In this document: piece by piece, positions 1 to 7,946 of the stretch | Layout: every line of letters begins with the position of its first letter | How positions within the stretch are numbered: the stretch's first letter is position 1 | DNA from: Xanthomonas bonasiae | Lineage (GTDB): Bacteria > Pseudomonadota > Gammaproteobacteria > Xanthomonadales > Xanthomonadaceae | Assembly (NCBI RefSeq): GCF_017163705.1 | Contig: NZ_JAFIWB010000037.1 | Coordinates: 1-35,728, forward strand | Direction: 5' to 3' | Length of the DNA stretch: 35,728 nt | Notes under the pieces: model-generated | The model's database searches: none | Seen by the model: the letters and a program-made list of their open reading frames with translations, nothing else | What the model was told of the DNA's origin: nothing | Program-made: the position numbers and the translations under genes

Positions 1-67
1 GGAGGGCGTCCTCGGGGGGCGGTGCCACGTCGCCGGCGTCGGCCACGGATTCGGACAGAGTGCTCAT
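1..67 (-). CDS. N-terminal fragment of an unidentified protein running off the window
   Basis: An ATG at 67-65 on the minus strand opens a frame that stays open to the window edge and reads MSTLSESVADAGDVAPPPED. A weak Shine-Dalgarno (AGGT) lies about 5 bases upstream. The acidic, Pro/Ala-rich start gives no family identity. Too little is visible to assign a function, and the start itself is only plausible. Positions 68-210 contain no gene I can support. Confidence 0.35.
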   Translation of the reverse strand, partial: MSTLSESVADAGDVAPPPEDAL

Positions 68-210
68 CGGACCTGCGCTGCGTACGGTGGCCCCGGCACG
101 CGTCGGCTGGACGCGCGCCGTTCGGCGCAAAAAGGGGAAGCGGAGTGTAGGCCGATCCTGGCCTGCGCGGTATGAAGGCGGTGTGGCGACCGCGGCGGGT
201 CGCTAGGCGC

Positions 211-678
211 TCAGCGTTCGGAGACGTCGGTGGCCGCTTCGGCCGCGCGCGGCGGTGCCTGCGGCGACGCGGCGAACGGCGCATCGACCGGCGCCGTGGC
301 CACCGTGGGCGCAACGGGCGGCCGCGGCACGCCTGCGGCCGCGGGCGTCTCGACCGCCTCGGCCGCATCCTGCGCGGTGTCCGCCGCGCGTTCGGCCTGG
401 TCCGAGGCTTCCTTGACCTTGGTCGCGGTCAGCAGGCTGGAGACCGCGCTAAGCATCTGCAGCCAGCGCGCACCGCCGAGCTTGCCGATCGCCGCCGCCG
501 GCTCGGCGCGTCCGGCCAGAAAGCCGGCGCCCAGGCCCACCGCGACGATGCGCAGCGGCGTCCAGCCTTCGCGCCAGACGCGCTGCAGCGTGGTCCACTG
601 CGTCTGCATCTGCTGCTGGCGGCCTTCCAGCACCGTCTCGGCGCGGGCGATGCGGTGCTGCAGTTGATCGAATTTCAT
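211..678 (-). CDS. Small envelope-associated hypothetical protein, last gene of a YqjD/holin-X type operon
   Basis: This 155-aa protein begins MKFDQLQHRIARAETVLE. The ATG overlaps the stop of the preceding gene by 4 bases (ATGA), which fixes the start and implies translational coupling. The N-terminal half has an amphipathic helix and a short hydrophobic Gly/Ala stretch (IVAVGLGAGFLAG). The C-terminal third is low-complexity Ala/Pro/Glu. I do not recognise a defined domain. Its position after a holin-X-like gene and a YqjD/ElaB-like gene resembles the yqjD-yqjE-yqjK arrangement of proteobacteria, where the third gene is a small protein of unknown role, so a YqjK-like position is an inference from context. 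A longer upstream reading of the same frame runs antisense-like through the neighbouring gene and is rejected. Confidence 0.75.
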   Translation of the reverse strand: MKFDQLQHRIARAETVLEGRQQQMQTQWTTLQRVWREGWTPLRIVAVGLGAGFLAGRAEPAAAIGKLGGARWLQMLSAVSSLLTATKVKEASDQAERAADTAQDAAEAVETPAAAGVPRPPVAPTVATAPVDAPFAASPQAPPRAAEAATDVSER

Positions 679-1166
679 CGGCCCGCTCCGGCGGCCTTGG
701 ACGCATGGTCCTCGGCGGTGTCCTCGTCGTCGCCCCCGATCCCCAGCTTCGCCAGCTGGCGGCGGGTGGCGTCGAGCTTGCTCATTTCGAAATAGCGCAG
801 CGCCTGCCAGGCGCCCAGGGCGGTGACCACCAGACTGAACGCGGCGGTCGCCGAGATCGACGCCAGCCACGACCAGCCCAGCCGCTGCAGCACCGCGATC
901 AGCGCGCCCATCAGCAGCATCCATGCCGACGCGCCGAACGACACCGCGATGGTCAGCCACACCAGCGCACGGGCCATCGCCGCGCGCGCCAGCGCCAGGT
1001 CCGCCACCACCAGCTTGCGCAGCGCGCGGCCGGCTTCCAGGGTGGCGGTCAGGCCGTCGCGGCCGGCCGTGCTGAATTCGCGGAACGATTCCTCCAGCGA
1101 CGGCCGTTCCGCCGCCGCCGGATCCGGCGCGGCAGCGGCGCCGTCGCGGGCCTGCTCGTCGCTCAC
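675..1166 (-). CDS. Phage-holin-superfamily-III (YqjE-like) inner-membrane protein
   Basis: This 163-aa protein has a GTG start, begins MSDEQARDG and follows the previous gene by 5 bases. After an acidic soluble N-terminus (residues 1-65) come two strong hydrophobic segments, LVWLTIAVSFGASAWMLLMG and WLASISATAAFSLVVTALG, and then a charged C-terminal tail. The two-helix hairpin with a cytoplasmic charged tail is typical of the YqjE/holin-X family, membrane proteins usually encoded beside YqjD/ElaB ribosome-anchoring proteins. Despite the family name, nothing here suggests a prophage. The exact role is unknown. It overlaps the next gene by 4 bases. Confidence 0.8.
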   Translation of the reverse strand: MSDEQARDGAAAAPDPAAAERPSLEESFREFSTAGRDGLTATLEAGRALRKLVVADLALARAAMARALVWLTIAVSFGASAWMLLMGALIAVLQRLGWSWLASISATAAFSLVVTALGAWQALRYFEMSKLDATRRQLAKLGIGGDDEDTAEDHASKAAGAGR

Positions 1167-1171
1167 GTGGC

Positions 1172-1540
1172 TTACTTGTCGCTGCTGCGCGCCAGCTTGG
1201 CGATGATCCAGCCGGTGGCGAAGGCGACGCCGAACGAGGCCAGCGGGCGCTCGCGGATCAGCTCGGCGGCGCTGTCGATCAGGTCGCGGCCCTTGTCCAG
1301 CAGCACATCGACCTGCTCCTTCGCCGCGGCACCGCCGAACTCGGCAGCGGCCAGCCCGGACAGCGCGCTGTCGGACAGCTCGGCCTTGACGTTGGCCTTG
1401 CCCAGCTTCAACTCGTCGCCCGCGGCACCGGCGGCGCCCTTGATCGCTTCGCCGGCGTAGCTGGCGGCCGACTTCAGGTGCGAACCGGCTTCGCTGAGGT
1501 TGTCCTTGAGGTTTTCGGTATTGGTGGGGTTGGCATTCAT
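1172..1540 (-). CDS. YqjD/ElaB (DUF883)-like membrane-anchored protein
   Basis: This 122-aa protein begins MNANPTNTENLKDN and has a good Shine-Dalgarno (GGAGA) 8 bases before the ATG. An upstream in-frame start lacks one. The long N-terminal part is a charged, Ala-rich helical region. It ends in a conserved-looking segment with Arg-Glu-Arg-Pro and a single C-terminal membrane helix (LASFGVAFATGWIIAKLA). This is the DUF883/ElaB-YqjD architecture, in which Enterobacteria homologues are tail-anchored in the inner membrane and bind stationary-phase ribosomes. It is the first gene of a compact three-gene operon with the holin-X-like and small hypothetical genes. Confidence 0.8.
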   Translation of the reverse strand: MNANPTNTENLKDNLSEAGSHLKSAASYAGEAIKGAAGAAGDELKLGKANVKAELSDSALSGLAAAEFGGAAAKEQVDVLLDKGRDLIDSAAELIRERPLASFGVAFATGWIIAKLARSSDK

Positions 1541-1712
1541 CGCGTGTCTCCTGACGGTGGTAGGGGCATACCTGCGCGCGGCAGGCGGTTCGCGGATCGC
1601 GATCCAGAGGAATAGCATCGACGCGGTGTAGAGCTTGTTAGGCCCGGCCGCACGGGTACATCCAGTCCGGCATTATGTCCAAGGACAGCGCCGCGCGCGC
1701 CGCAGGCTTTCT

Positions 1713-1961
1713 GTAGGAGCGGCTTCAGCCGCGACAAGCGAAGCCGCAATCCTGTCCCGTCTCGGATCCTGTCGGGGCTGAAGCCCCTCCTACAGTGCAC
1801 CCAGCCAGACGGCCGAAGGCGTTGTGTAGGAGCGGCTTCAGCCGCGACGAGCGAAGCCGCAATCTCGGCCGCGGTCGAAATCTGTCGGGGCTGAAGCCCC
1901 TCCTACAGTGCACCTGGCCAGATTGCCGCAGACTTTCTGTAGGAGCGGCTTCAGCCGCGAC
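1713..1961. repeat. Cluster of five GTAG-headed REP palindromes (BIME-like)
   Basis: Five near-identical 23-base units occur at 1713-1735, 1771-1793 (inverted), 1826-1848, 1884-1906 (inverted) and 1939-1961. The forward type starts GTAGGA and contains the palindrome GCGGCT/AGCCGC. The inverted type is GTCGGGGCTGAAGCCCC followed by TCCTAC. Alternating orientation with short spacers is the BIME arrangement of bacterial REP elements, which are mobilised in trans by RAYT (REP-associated tyrosine) transposases. No RAYT gene is present here. The cluster sits between two minus-strand operons and may act as a transcript-end structure. Confidence 0.9.
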
Positions 1962-2019
1962 GAGCGAAGCCAGGAAACCTGGCCGACCCCGGAACCGTTC
2001 GCCGCCGCCGCGCCCCACC

Positions 2020-3465
2020 TCACTGCATCAACAAATCCGCCTGCGCCCCGCCCCGCACCACGCGCAGCACCAACTGCGCCGGCTTGCGCGCGAAGTTGGC
2101 GCGGAAGCTGGCCAGGTCGGCGAACTCGCCGGTGGAGGCGGCCATCACGATGTCGCCGCTGGCCAGGCCATTGCGCGCCGCGCGGCTGCCGCGCGCCACG
2201 GTGCCGACCAGCACCCCGTTGATTCCGGACTGGCGCAGCGACTCGGGCAGGTCGGTGAAGCTGGCACCGCCCAGCCGCGGGTCCAGCGATTCGCCGCTCA
2301 CCGCGCGCGGCTGCTCCTTCAAGGTGGCCTTGATCTGCAGCGGCTTGCCGTCGCGGCGCACGTCCAGCGTCACCGTGCTGCCCACAGGCTGCAGGCCTTC
2401 GTAGTTGTGCAGCGCCTCGGCGCTGTCCAGCCGCTCGCCGTTGGCGCCGACCACCACGTCGCCGGGCTGCAGGCCCGCGCCGGCCGCCGCCGAACCGGTC
2501 AGCACCCGCGTCACCAGCGCGCCGCGCGGCGCGTCCAGGCCCAGGCCCTGCGCCATCTGCGCGGTCAGGTTCTGGGTCTCGATGCCGAAGGTGCCGCGGA
2601 TCATCACCCCGTTGTTCTTCAGCAACTGCTCGACCACCGCCCGCGCCAGGTTCGACGGGATCGCCAGGCCCAGGCCGATGTTGCCGGCCATGCTGCCCTG
2701 CGGATTGAAGCTGGCGGTGTTGATGCCGACCAGTTCGCCGTGCAGGTCCACCAGCGCGCCGCCGGAGTTGCCCGGGTTGATCGAGGCGTCGGTCTGGATG
2801 AAGTTCTGGTAGCCCAGGCCGCGGATGCCGTTGCGGCCCATCGCCGAGACGATGCCCGAGGTCACCGTCTGGGTGAAGCCGAACGGGTTGCCGATCGCCA
2901 CCACGAAATCGCCCACGCGCAGCTTGCTGCTGTCGCCCAGGCGGATCTCGGTGAGCTTGTCGGCCTTGATCCGGATCAGCGCCACGTCGGTGTCCGCGTC
3001 CGAACCCATGAACTCGGCCTTGAAGCTGCGCCCGTCGGCCAGGGTCACCTGCACGTCGTCGGCGTTCTCCACCACGTGGTGGTTGGTCAGCACGTAGCCG
3101 TTCTTGGCGTCGATGATCACGCCCGAGCCCAGCGACTCGTTGATCCGCTCCTGCGGGATGTCCGGGAACAGGCGGCGGAAGAACGGGTCGTTGAAGTACG
3201 GATTGCGCACCCGCACCACCTGCTTGGTGTTGATGCTGACCACCGCCGGCATGGTCTGCTGCAGCATCGGCGCCAGCGACGGCAGCGGCTGGCCGGCCAC
3301 CGAGGCCGGCAAGGCGGCGCTGCCGGCCACCGTCTGCGCCACCGGCGCGGCGGGGGCGGGCGCGGCCTCGGCGCGGTTGTCCAGGTGCGCGTTGATCGCG
3401 GTGGCGGCGAAACCGCCGAAGGCGGCGGCGGCGGTCAGGGTCAGCAGCGTGGGCAGCGGTCGCAT
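2020..3465 (-). CDS. DegP/DegQ-type periplasmic serine endoprotease (HtrA family)
   Basis: This 481-aa protein has the usual HtrA length. An N-terminal hydrophobic segment (residues 5-25) serves as signal sequence or anchor. A trypsin-like domain (about 65-275) follows with the complete triad: His130 in TNHHVV, Asp160 in DADTDVALI and Ser234 in NPGNSGGAL. Two PDZ domains follow (about 285-375 and 395-475; PGDVVVGANG and SGDIVMAAS loops). HtrA proteases degrade or refold damaged envelope proteins. The substrate-loop region NPYFNDPFFRRLFPDIP is typical of DegP/DegQ. The gene is monocistronic with a 470-base divergent spacer to nrdJa. I cannot separate DegP, DegQ and MucD by sequence alone, so no symbol is given. 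Confidence 0.93.
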   Translation of the reverse strand: MRPLPTLLTLTAAAAFGGFAATAINAHLDNRAEAAPAPAAPVAQTVAGSAALPASVAGQPLPSLAPMLQQTMPAVVSINTKQVVRVRNPYFNDPFFRRLFPDIPQERINESLGSGVIIDAKNGYVLTNHHVVENADDVQVTLADGRSFKAEFMGSDADTDVALIRIKADKLTEIRLGDSSKLRVGDFVVAIGNPFGFTQTVTSGIVSAMGRNGIRGLGYQNFIQTDASINPGNSGGALVDLHGELVGINTASFNPQGSMAGNIGLGLAIPSNLARAVVEQLLKNNGVMIRGTFGIETQNLTAQMAQGLGLDAPRGALVTRVLTGSAAAGAGLQPGDVVVGANGERLDSAEALHNYEGLQPVGSTVTLDVRRDGKPLQIKATLKEQPRAVSGESLDPRLGGASFTDLPESLRQSGINGVLVGTVARGSRAARNGLASGDIVMAASTGEFADLASFRANFARKPAQLVLRVVRGGAQADLLMQ

Positions 3466-3622
3466 GGGTCGGGTTCCGGATGACGCGGCGGGAGACGCAA
3501 GGCAGATGGGCGCCGGGGCGCATAAATCAAGATGAACGAGCGGCGTTTAACCGCCAGTGAAAGCCCGGCGCAAGCGAAACCTGCAGCGGCGTACGGAGGC
3601 GCCGAACCGCCCGGTTTCGGCG

Positions 3623-3651
3623 TTGACAGCAGGCCCGCCCAGGGTTAGCTT
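3623..3651 (+). promoter_or_regulatory. Candidate sigma70 promoter of the nrdJ operon
   Basis: A perfect -35 box TTGACA (3623-3628) is followed after 17 bases by TAGCTT (3646-3651), a moderate -10 match. It lies about 290 bases upstream of the nrdJa start and just upstream of the candidate NrdR operator. Inference from consensus only. Confidence 0.5.
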
Positions 3652-3666
3652 GGGCACTTCGTTTTG

Positions 3667-3713
3667 CCACTACATGTAGCGGTAAGACGTCAAAGCAACC
3701 CAACTACTGGGGT
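3667..3713 (+). promoter_or_regulatory. Candidate pair of NrdR boxes upstream of nrdJa
   Basis: Box 1 (core 3670-3679) is the perfect palindrome CTACATGTAG and matches 8 of 10 core positions of the NrdR consensus CWATATATWG; the two mismatches are at weakly conserved positions. A degenerate second site, ACCC-N8-GGGT, is centred exactly 31 bases downstream (core 3701-3710). NrdR boxes characteristically occur as two sites spaced by three helical turns at ribonucleotide reductase promoters. Box 1 lies just 3' of the predicted -10 element, where binding would block transcription. Box 2 is weak. Confidence 0.5.
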
Positions 3714-3718
3714 TTTCG

Positions 3719-3736
3719 CTGGGGTCGATACCCCAG
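3719..3736 (+). other. Perfect stem-loop in the nrdJa 5' untranslated region
   Basis: CTGGGGT and ACCCCAG form a 7-bp perfect stem around the loop CGAT, about 200 bases upstream of the nrdJa start. No T-tract follows, so it is not an obvious terminator. It may be a leader structure or a protein-binding palindrome. Confidence 0.4.
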
Positions 3737-3938
3737 GGGGCGCACGCAGTGACGCATGGCGTGAACGTGAGACGGGCGGTCGAACGCCCTACGCATTCCC
3801 ATTCGGCCGAAGGGCGGCGCCGCGCGCGCTGCCGCGGCTGTCGTCGTCGCGCAGCGCAAACCGCATACAAATAAGAGACACGGCGGACGGCCACCCCCAT
3901 CCGCCCCATCGGGACAGGTTCGAGGAGAACAGAAAAGA

Positions 3939-6092
3939 ATGAGCACGGTGCGCCTGGAAGTCGTCCAGACCGAGTCCAAGCAGAACCCCATCCCGATGCA
4001 GCCTGCGTCGCAGGATATCTGGGACAAGAAGTACCGCCTGAAGACCAAGCAGGGCGAGCCGCTGGATGCCGACATCGACGGCACCTACCAGCGCGTGGCG
4101 CGCGCGCTGGCCGATGCCGAGGCCACCGAGGAAAAGCGCGCCTACTGGTTCGAGCGCTTCGCCTGGGCGCTGCGCCGCGGCGCGATCCCGGCCGGGCGCA
4201 TCACCTCCAACGCCGGCGCGCTGGAACATAAGCCGGCCACCAGCACCATCAACTGCACCGTGTCGGGCACCGTCACCGACTCGATGGACGGCATCCTGGA
4301 GAAGGTCCACGAAGCCGGGCTGACCCTCAAGGCCGGCTGCGGCATCGGCTACGAGTTCAGCACGCTGCGCCCGCGCGGCGCGTTCGTGGCCGGCGCCGGC
4401 GCCTACACCTCCGGGCCGATGTCGTTCATGGATATCTTCGACAAGATGTGCTTCACCGTGTCCTCGGCCGGCGGCCGCCGCGGCGCGCAGATGGGCACCT
4501 TCGACGTGTCGCACCCGGACGTGAAGGACTTCATCCGCGCCAAGCGCGAGGACGGGCGCCTGCGCCAGTTCAACCTGTCGCTGCTGATCACCGACGGCTT
4601 CATGCAGGCGGTGGAGACCGACGCCGACTGGCCGCTGGTGTTCCCGGTGAACCGCAAGGAAGAGGCCGACATCGACCTGGCCGACGCCAGCGCCGTGGTC
4701 TGGCGCGACTGGCCCACCCACAGCAACTACATCGTGCGCGACGACGGCCTGGTCGCGTGCAAGGTGTACGGGCAGATCCGCGCCCGCCACCTGTGGGACA
4801 TGATCATGGTCTCCACCTACGACTACGCCGAGCCGGGCTTCATCCTGATCGACCGCGTCAACGAAATGAACAACAACTGGTGGTGCGAGAACATCCGCGC
4901 CACCAACCCGTGCGGCGAGCAGCCGCTGCCGCCCTACGGCGCCTGCCTGCTCGGCTCGATCAACCTCACCAACTTCGTGCGCGACCCGTTCACCGCGCAG
5001 GCGCGCTTCGACTGGGAGGAATACAAGGAAGTGGTGCGCGTGTTCACCCGCATGCTCGACAACGTGGTCGAGGTCAACGGCCTGCCGCTGCAGCAGCAGC
5101 GCGACGAGATCCTGCGCAAGCGCCGCCACGGCATGGGCTTCCTCGGCCTGGGCTCGACCATGACCATGCTGCAGATGAAGTACGGCAGCGCCGCCTCCTG
5201 CGAATTCACCGAAGCCATCGCCCGCGAGATGGCCGTGGCCGGCTGGGAAACCGCGCTGACCCTGGCCAAGGAAAAGGGCCCGGCCCCGATCATGCAGGAG
5301 ACCTTCGCCGTCACCGCCGCGATGCTGCGCCAGCGCCCGGAAATGGCGAAGGACGGCTGGCGCGTGGGCCAGCAGATCGAGGGCAAGCTGCTGCACGCCA
5401 AGTACAGCCGCTACATGCAGCGCATCGCCGAAGTGGCGCCGGAACTGGTGGACGAACTGGCCGAAGTGGGCGCGCGCTTCACCCACCACAGCTCCATCGC
5501 CCCCACCGGCACCATCTCGCTGAGCCTGGCCAACAACGCCTCCAACGGCATCGAGCCCAGCTTCGCCCACCACTACAGCCGCAACGTGATCCGCGAAGGC
5601 AAGAAGTCCAAGGAGAAGGTGGACGTGTTCTCCTTCGAACTGCTGGCCTACCGCCACCTGGTCAACGCCAAGGCGATGCCGTTCGCCGAGGCCGCCGACG
5701 CGCAGCTGCCGGACTACTTCATCTCCGCCGACGACATCCACCCCAAGGAACACGTGGACGTGCAGGCCGCGGCGCAGAAGTGGGTGGACAGCTCCATCTC
5801 CAAGACCGCCAACGTCCCCACCGACTACCCCTACGAGCAGTTCAAGGACATCTACCGCTACGCCCACCAGCAGGGGTTGAAGGGCTGCACCACGTTCCGT
5901 TTCAACCCGGCCGCCTTCCAGGGCGTGCTGGTCAAGGAAGCGGACCTGGAGAACACCACCTACCGCTTCGAACTGGAAGACGGCAGCGTGGTGGAAGTGA
6001 AGGGCAACGAGCAGATCGAATACGACGGCGAAATGCACACCGCCGCCAACCTGTTCGACGCCCTGAAAGAAGGGTATTACGGCAAGTTCTAA
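3939..6092 (+). CDS. nrdJ: Class II (adenosylcobalamin-dependent) ribonucleotide reductase, catalytic chain NrdJa
   Basis: This 717-aa protein reduces ribonucleotides to deoxyribonucleotides in the cytoplasm, using an adenosylcobalamin-generated thiyl radical. The ten-stranded barrel signatures are clear. Cys106 in STINCTVSG and Cys336 in YGACLLGS are the redox pair. N323-x-C325-x-E327 in TNPCGEQPL is the radical cysteine with its catalytic Asn and Glu. The motif [11 protein letters not shown]-like [11 protein letters not shown] follows near residue 525. There is no N-terminal ATP-cone. The polypeptide ends soon after the barrel and lacks the C-terminal redox cysteine tail, which is encoded separately by the gene at 7083-7922. 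This is the split NrdJa/NrdJb arrangement known from Pseudomonas aeruginosa. Shine-Dalgarno GAGGAG precedes the ATG. A candidate NrdR operator lies upstream. Confidence 0.95.
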   Translation: MSTVRLEVVQTESKQNPIPMQPASQDIWDKKYRLKTKQGEPLDADIDGTYQRVARALADAEATEEKRAYWFERFAWALRRGAIPAGRITSNAGALEHKPATSTINCTVSGTVTDSMDGILEKVHEAGLTLKAGCGIGYEFSTLRPRGAFVAGAGAYTSGPMSFMDIFDKMCFTVSSAGGRRGAQMGTFDVSHPDVKDFIRAKREDGRLRQFNLSLLITDGFMQAVETDADWPLVFPVNRKEEADIDLADASAVVWRDWPTHSNYIVRDDGLVACKVYGQIRARHLWDMIMVSTYDYAEPGFILIDRVNEMNNNWWCENIRATNPCGEQPLPPYGACLLGSINLTNFVRDPFTAQARFDWEEYKEVVRVFTRMLDNVVEVNGLPLQQQRDEILRKRRHGMGFLGLGSTMTMLQMKYGSAASCEFTEAIAREMAVAGWETALTLAKEKGPAPIMQETFAVTAAMLRQRPEMAKDGWRVGQQIEGKLLHAKYSRYMQRIAEVAPELVDELAEVGARFTHHSSIAPTGTISLSLANNASNGIEPSFAHHYSRNVIREGKKSKEKVDVFSFELLAYRHLVNAKAMPFAEAADAQLPDYFISADDIHPKEHVDVQAAAQKWVDSSISKTANVPTDYPYEQFKDIYRYAHQQGLKGCTTFRFNPAAFQGVLVKEADLENTTYRFELEDGSVVEVKGNEQIEYDGEMHTAANLFDALKEGYYGKF

Positions 6093-6103
6093 GCCGAGTG
6101 TTT

Positions 6104-6130
6104 GCTCCCTTCGCCGGCAACGAAGGGAGC
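6104..6130 (+). terminator. Strong inverted repeat after nrdJa
   Basis: GCTCCCTTCG and CGAAGGGAGC form a perfect 10-bp stem around a 7-base loop, 11 bases after the nrdJa stop. A G-rich stretch follows rather than T residues. It may therefore act as an mRNA 3'-end stabiliser or partial terminator rather than a canonical intrinsic terminator. Confidence 0.5.
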
Positions 6131-6286
6131 GGCGGCGGCGGGGAAATCGGGACGGCGCCATGCCGGCTTTCCCGAACGCTTCCCTACCGCGCGTCGATTG
6201 CCGTCGCATCCGGTTCCACGCTTCACCTCAATCGGTATAGCATCGCCCGCGTTACATAAACACTGACACCCTGAGGAGGGTTTTTT

Positions 6287-6991
6287 ATGAGCAACGGTAA
6301 TGGTGTGACGGCGACGCTGACGCAAGTCGCCGAAAACGTAAAAGAGACCGCCAGCAACATGGGCGAAGCGATCGCCGCCACCGCCAGCGACGCCGTCGCC
6401 AGCGTCAAGCAGACCGCCGAGAACGTGCAGAAGCGCGTGCAGGACCAGGTCGCCAAGACCCGCAAGGCGGTCAAGAAGGCCGAGAAGGCCGTCGCCAAGC
6501 GGGCGGAGAAGGCCGGCAAGTCGGTGAAGAAGACCGTCGCCAACGCGCGCAAGAAGCTGGAAGCGGCCAAGGCCAGCGCCCAGTCCGAAGCCGCCACGCT
6601 GAAGAAGGCCGGCAAGAAGACCGCCAAGAAGGCGGCGGCGAAGAAGGCGCCGGCCAAGAAAGCCGCTGCCAAGAAGACGGCCACCAAGAAGGCCGCAGTG
6701 AAGAAGGCCCCGGCCAAGAAGGCGGTCGCGAAGAAGGCCGCGCCGAAGAAGGCGGTCAAGAAGGTCGCCGCGAAGAAGGCTGTCGCCAAGAAGTCGGTGG
6801 CCGCCAAGAAGACCGCGGTCAAGAAGAGCGTCGGCGCCAAGAAGGCCGTCGCCAAGAAGGCCGTGAAGAAGGTCGCCAAGGCCGCCAAGAAGAGCACCGC
6901 CAAGGTCGCCAAGAAGACCGCCGCAGTGAAGAAGACCGCCGTGCGCAAGAGCGCCGGCAAGAAGGCCGCGGCCACCCGCGCCAAGAAGTAA
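6287..6991 (+). CDS. Lys/Ala-rich histone H1-like DNA-binding protein
   Basis: This 234-aa protein has an excellent ribosome site (GAGGAGGG, 6 bases before the ATG). Residues 1-60 form a coiled, fairly neutral helix ([20 protein letters not shown]) resembling phasin or apolipoprotein-like helices. From residue 105 the chain is almost entirely KKAxAKKA repeats, as in eukaryotic H1 tails, chlamydial HctB and the C-terminus of Pseudomonas AlgP. Such tails bind DNA or RNA nonspecifically and compact it. It lies between the two halves of the split ribonucleotide reductase in the same orientation, suggesting co-expression with dNTP synthesis. The repeat array makes length changes by recombination likely. 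Function is an inference from composition. Confidence 0.85.
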   Translation: MSNGNGVTATLTQVAENVKETASNMGEAIAATASDAVASVKQTAENVQKRVQDQVAKTRKAVKKAEKAVAKRAEKAGKSVKKTVANARKKLEAAKASAQSEAATLKKAGKKTAKKAAAKKAPAKKAAAKKTATKKAAVKKAPAKKAVAKKAAPKKAVKKVAAKKAVAKKSVAAKKTAVKKSVGAKKAVAKKAVKKVAKAAKKSTAKVAKKTAAVKKTAVRKSAGKKAAATRAKK

Positions 6992-7006
6992 GCCGTCCCA
7001 GCTGCA

Positions 7007-7033
7007 CCCTCTCTCCCGTCCGCGGGAGAGAGG
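7007..7033. repeat. Palindromic intergenic repeat between the histone-like gene and nrdJb
   Basis: CCTCTCTCCC (7008-7017) and GGGAGAGAGG (7024-7033) form a 10-11-bp stem around a short loop. The pattern CTCTCCC...GGGAGAG is a common intergenic palindrome in xanthomonads and is related in style to the element embedded in nrdJb at 7710. It may attenuate transcription or stabilise the upstream mRNA. No T-tract follows. Confidence 0.6.
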
Positions 7034-7082
7034 CAGCGCGCGGGACGCGCGCCCAACACGACACGCACATCAGGAACGCATC

Positions 7083-7922
7083 ATGGCCGTCAAGATCGAC
7101 AAGAAAATCAAGGGCTACGCCGTCGTCACCGCCGAAGACAAGGCGCGCGACGCCGCACCGCCCGTGCCCGCCGCGTCGATCGACCGCGCCACCGCCGAGG
7201 CCGAAGTGCCGGTGGACAACATCATCCACATGCACGAGCGCATCGAGCGCCCGGACGTGCTGATCGGCAGCACCTACAAGATCAAATCGCCGTTGGTGGA
7301 ACACGCCATGTACGTGACCCTCAACGACATCGTGCTCAACGCCGGCACCGAGCACGAACTGCGCCGCCCGTTCGAGATCTTCGTCAACTCCAAGTCCATG
7401 GAACATTTCCAGTGGATCGTGGCGCTGACCCGCATCATGTCCGCCGTGTTCCGCAAGGGCGGCGACGTCACCTTCCTGGTCGACGAGATGAAGGCCGTGT
7501 TCGACCCCAAGGGCGGCTACTTCAAGGCCGGCGGCGTGTACATGCCCTCGCTGGTCGCCGAACTGGGCAGCATCGTCGAAGAGCACATGAAGTCCATCGG
7601 CCTGCTGCACGACCCGGAGATGAGCGACCACCAGCGCGCGCTGATCAACGAAAAGCGCAAGCAGTACGAAGACCGCTCAAAAAAAAACAGTGAAGTAGGC
7701 AAGGCTGTTCCTTCTCCTGCGGGAGAAGGTGCCCGCAGGGCGGATGAGGGTACGGGTTCGACCGACTCCACCGCCGACCACGAAGAAGACATCGCCGTCA
7801 CCGGCGACGGCGCGAGTTTCCCGCCGTCGGCCACGATGTGCCACAAGTGCAACACCAAGGCCCTGGTCATCATGGACGGGTGTGCTACTTGTTTGAATTG
7901 TGGGTATTCGAAGTGCGGTTAA
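7083..7922 (+). CDS. nrdJb: NrdJb: C-terminal redox subunit of the split class II ribonucleotide reductase
   Basis: This 279-aa protein carries residues 1-200 of a compact alpha/beta domain (DVLIGSTYKIKSP, HFQWIVALTRIMSAVFRKGGD) typical of the C-terminal part of NrdJ. A low-complexity linker (200-250) follows, and then a cysteine tail: Cys253-x2-Cys256, Cys267-x2-Cys270, Cys273 and Cys278 in NCGYSKCG. In class II reductases this tail passes electrons from thioredoxin to the active-site cysteines, so NrdJa needs this protein. Three things are odd. The linker contains a run of nine A (7679-7687), it contains an in-frame copy of an intergenic palindromic repeat (7710-7753), and the last 14 codons switch to AT-rich codon use exactly where an AT-rich cassette begins. 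The ATG is preceded by CAGGAA. Confidence 0.9.
   Translation: MAVKIDKKIKGYAVVTAEDKARDAAPPVPAASIDRATAEAEVPVDNIIHMHERIERPDVLIGSTYKIKSPLVEHAMYVTLNDIVLNAGTEHELRRPFEIFVNSKSMEHFQWIVALTRIMSAVFRKGGDVTFLVDEMKAVFDPKGGYFKAGGVYMPSLVAELGSIVEEHMKSIGLLHDPEMSDHQRALINEKRKQYEDRSKKNSEVGKAVPSPAGEGARRADEGTGSTDSTADHEEDIAVTGDGASFPPSATMCHKCNTKALVIMDGCATCLNCGYSKCG
7679..7687 (+). other. A9 homopolymer inside nrdJb
   Basis: Nine consecutive A residues encode Ser-Lys-Lys-Asn around residues 199-202 in an otherwise very GC-rich gene. Such runs are prone to replication or transcription slippage. A one-base slip shifts into frames that stop early, removing the redox cysteine tail. Whether slippage occurs is not visible from sequence. 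Confidence 0.7.
7710..7753 (+). repeat. Intergenic palindromic repeat embedded in frame within nrdJb
   Basis: CCTTCTCC and GGAGAAGG form an 8-bp stem with loop TGCG (7710-7729), followed by the tail GTGCCCGCAGGGCGGATGAG. This is recognisable as a common xanthomonad intergenic element that translates as PSPAGEGARRADEG. Here it lies inside an open reading frame and supplies about 16 residues of the linker before the redox tail. Confidence 0.75.
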
Positions 7923-7946
7923 AGAGTTCGCATAAAGGATAGTGCG

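Noticed and set aside
675-1166. A holin-like protein as a sign of prophage.
   Set aside because: The neighbours are YqjD-type chromosomal genes. There are no phage structural, lysis or integrase genes.
3661-3700. GCCACTAC upstream of nrdJa resembles the B12 box (GCCACTG) of a cobalamin riboswitch.
   Set aside because: The conserved core (GCCCCCGCAACTG-type) and other riboswitch segments are absent. The palindrome fits an NrdR box better.
3789-6209. An 806-codon open frame on the minus strand opposite nrdJa.
   Set aside because: It is a GC-codon shadow with no ribosome site. The plus-strand protein is a clear class II reductase.
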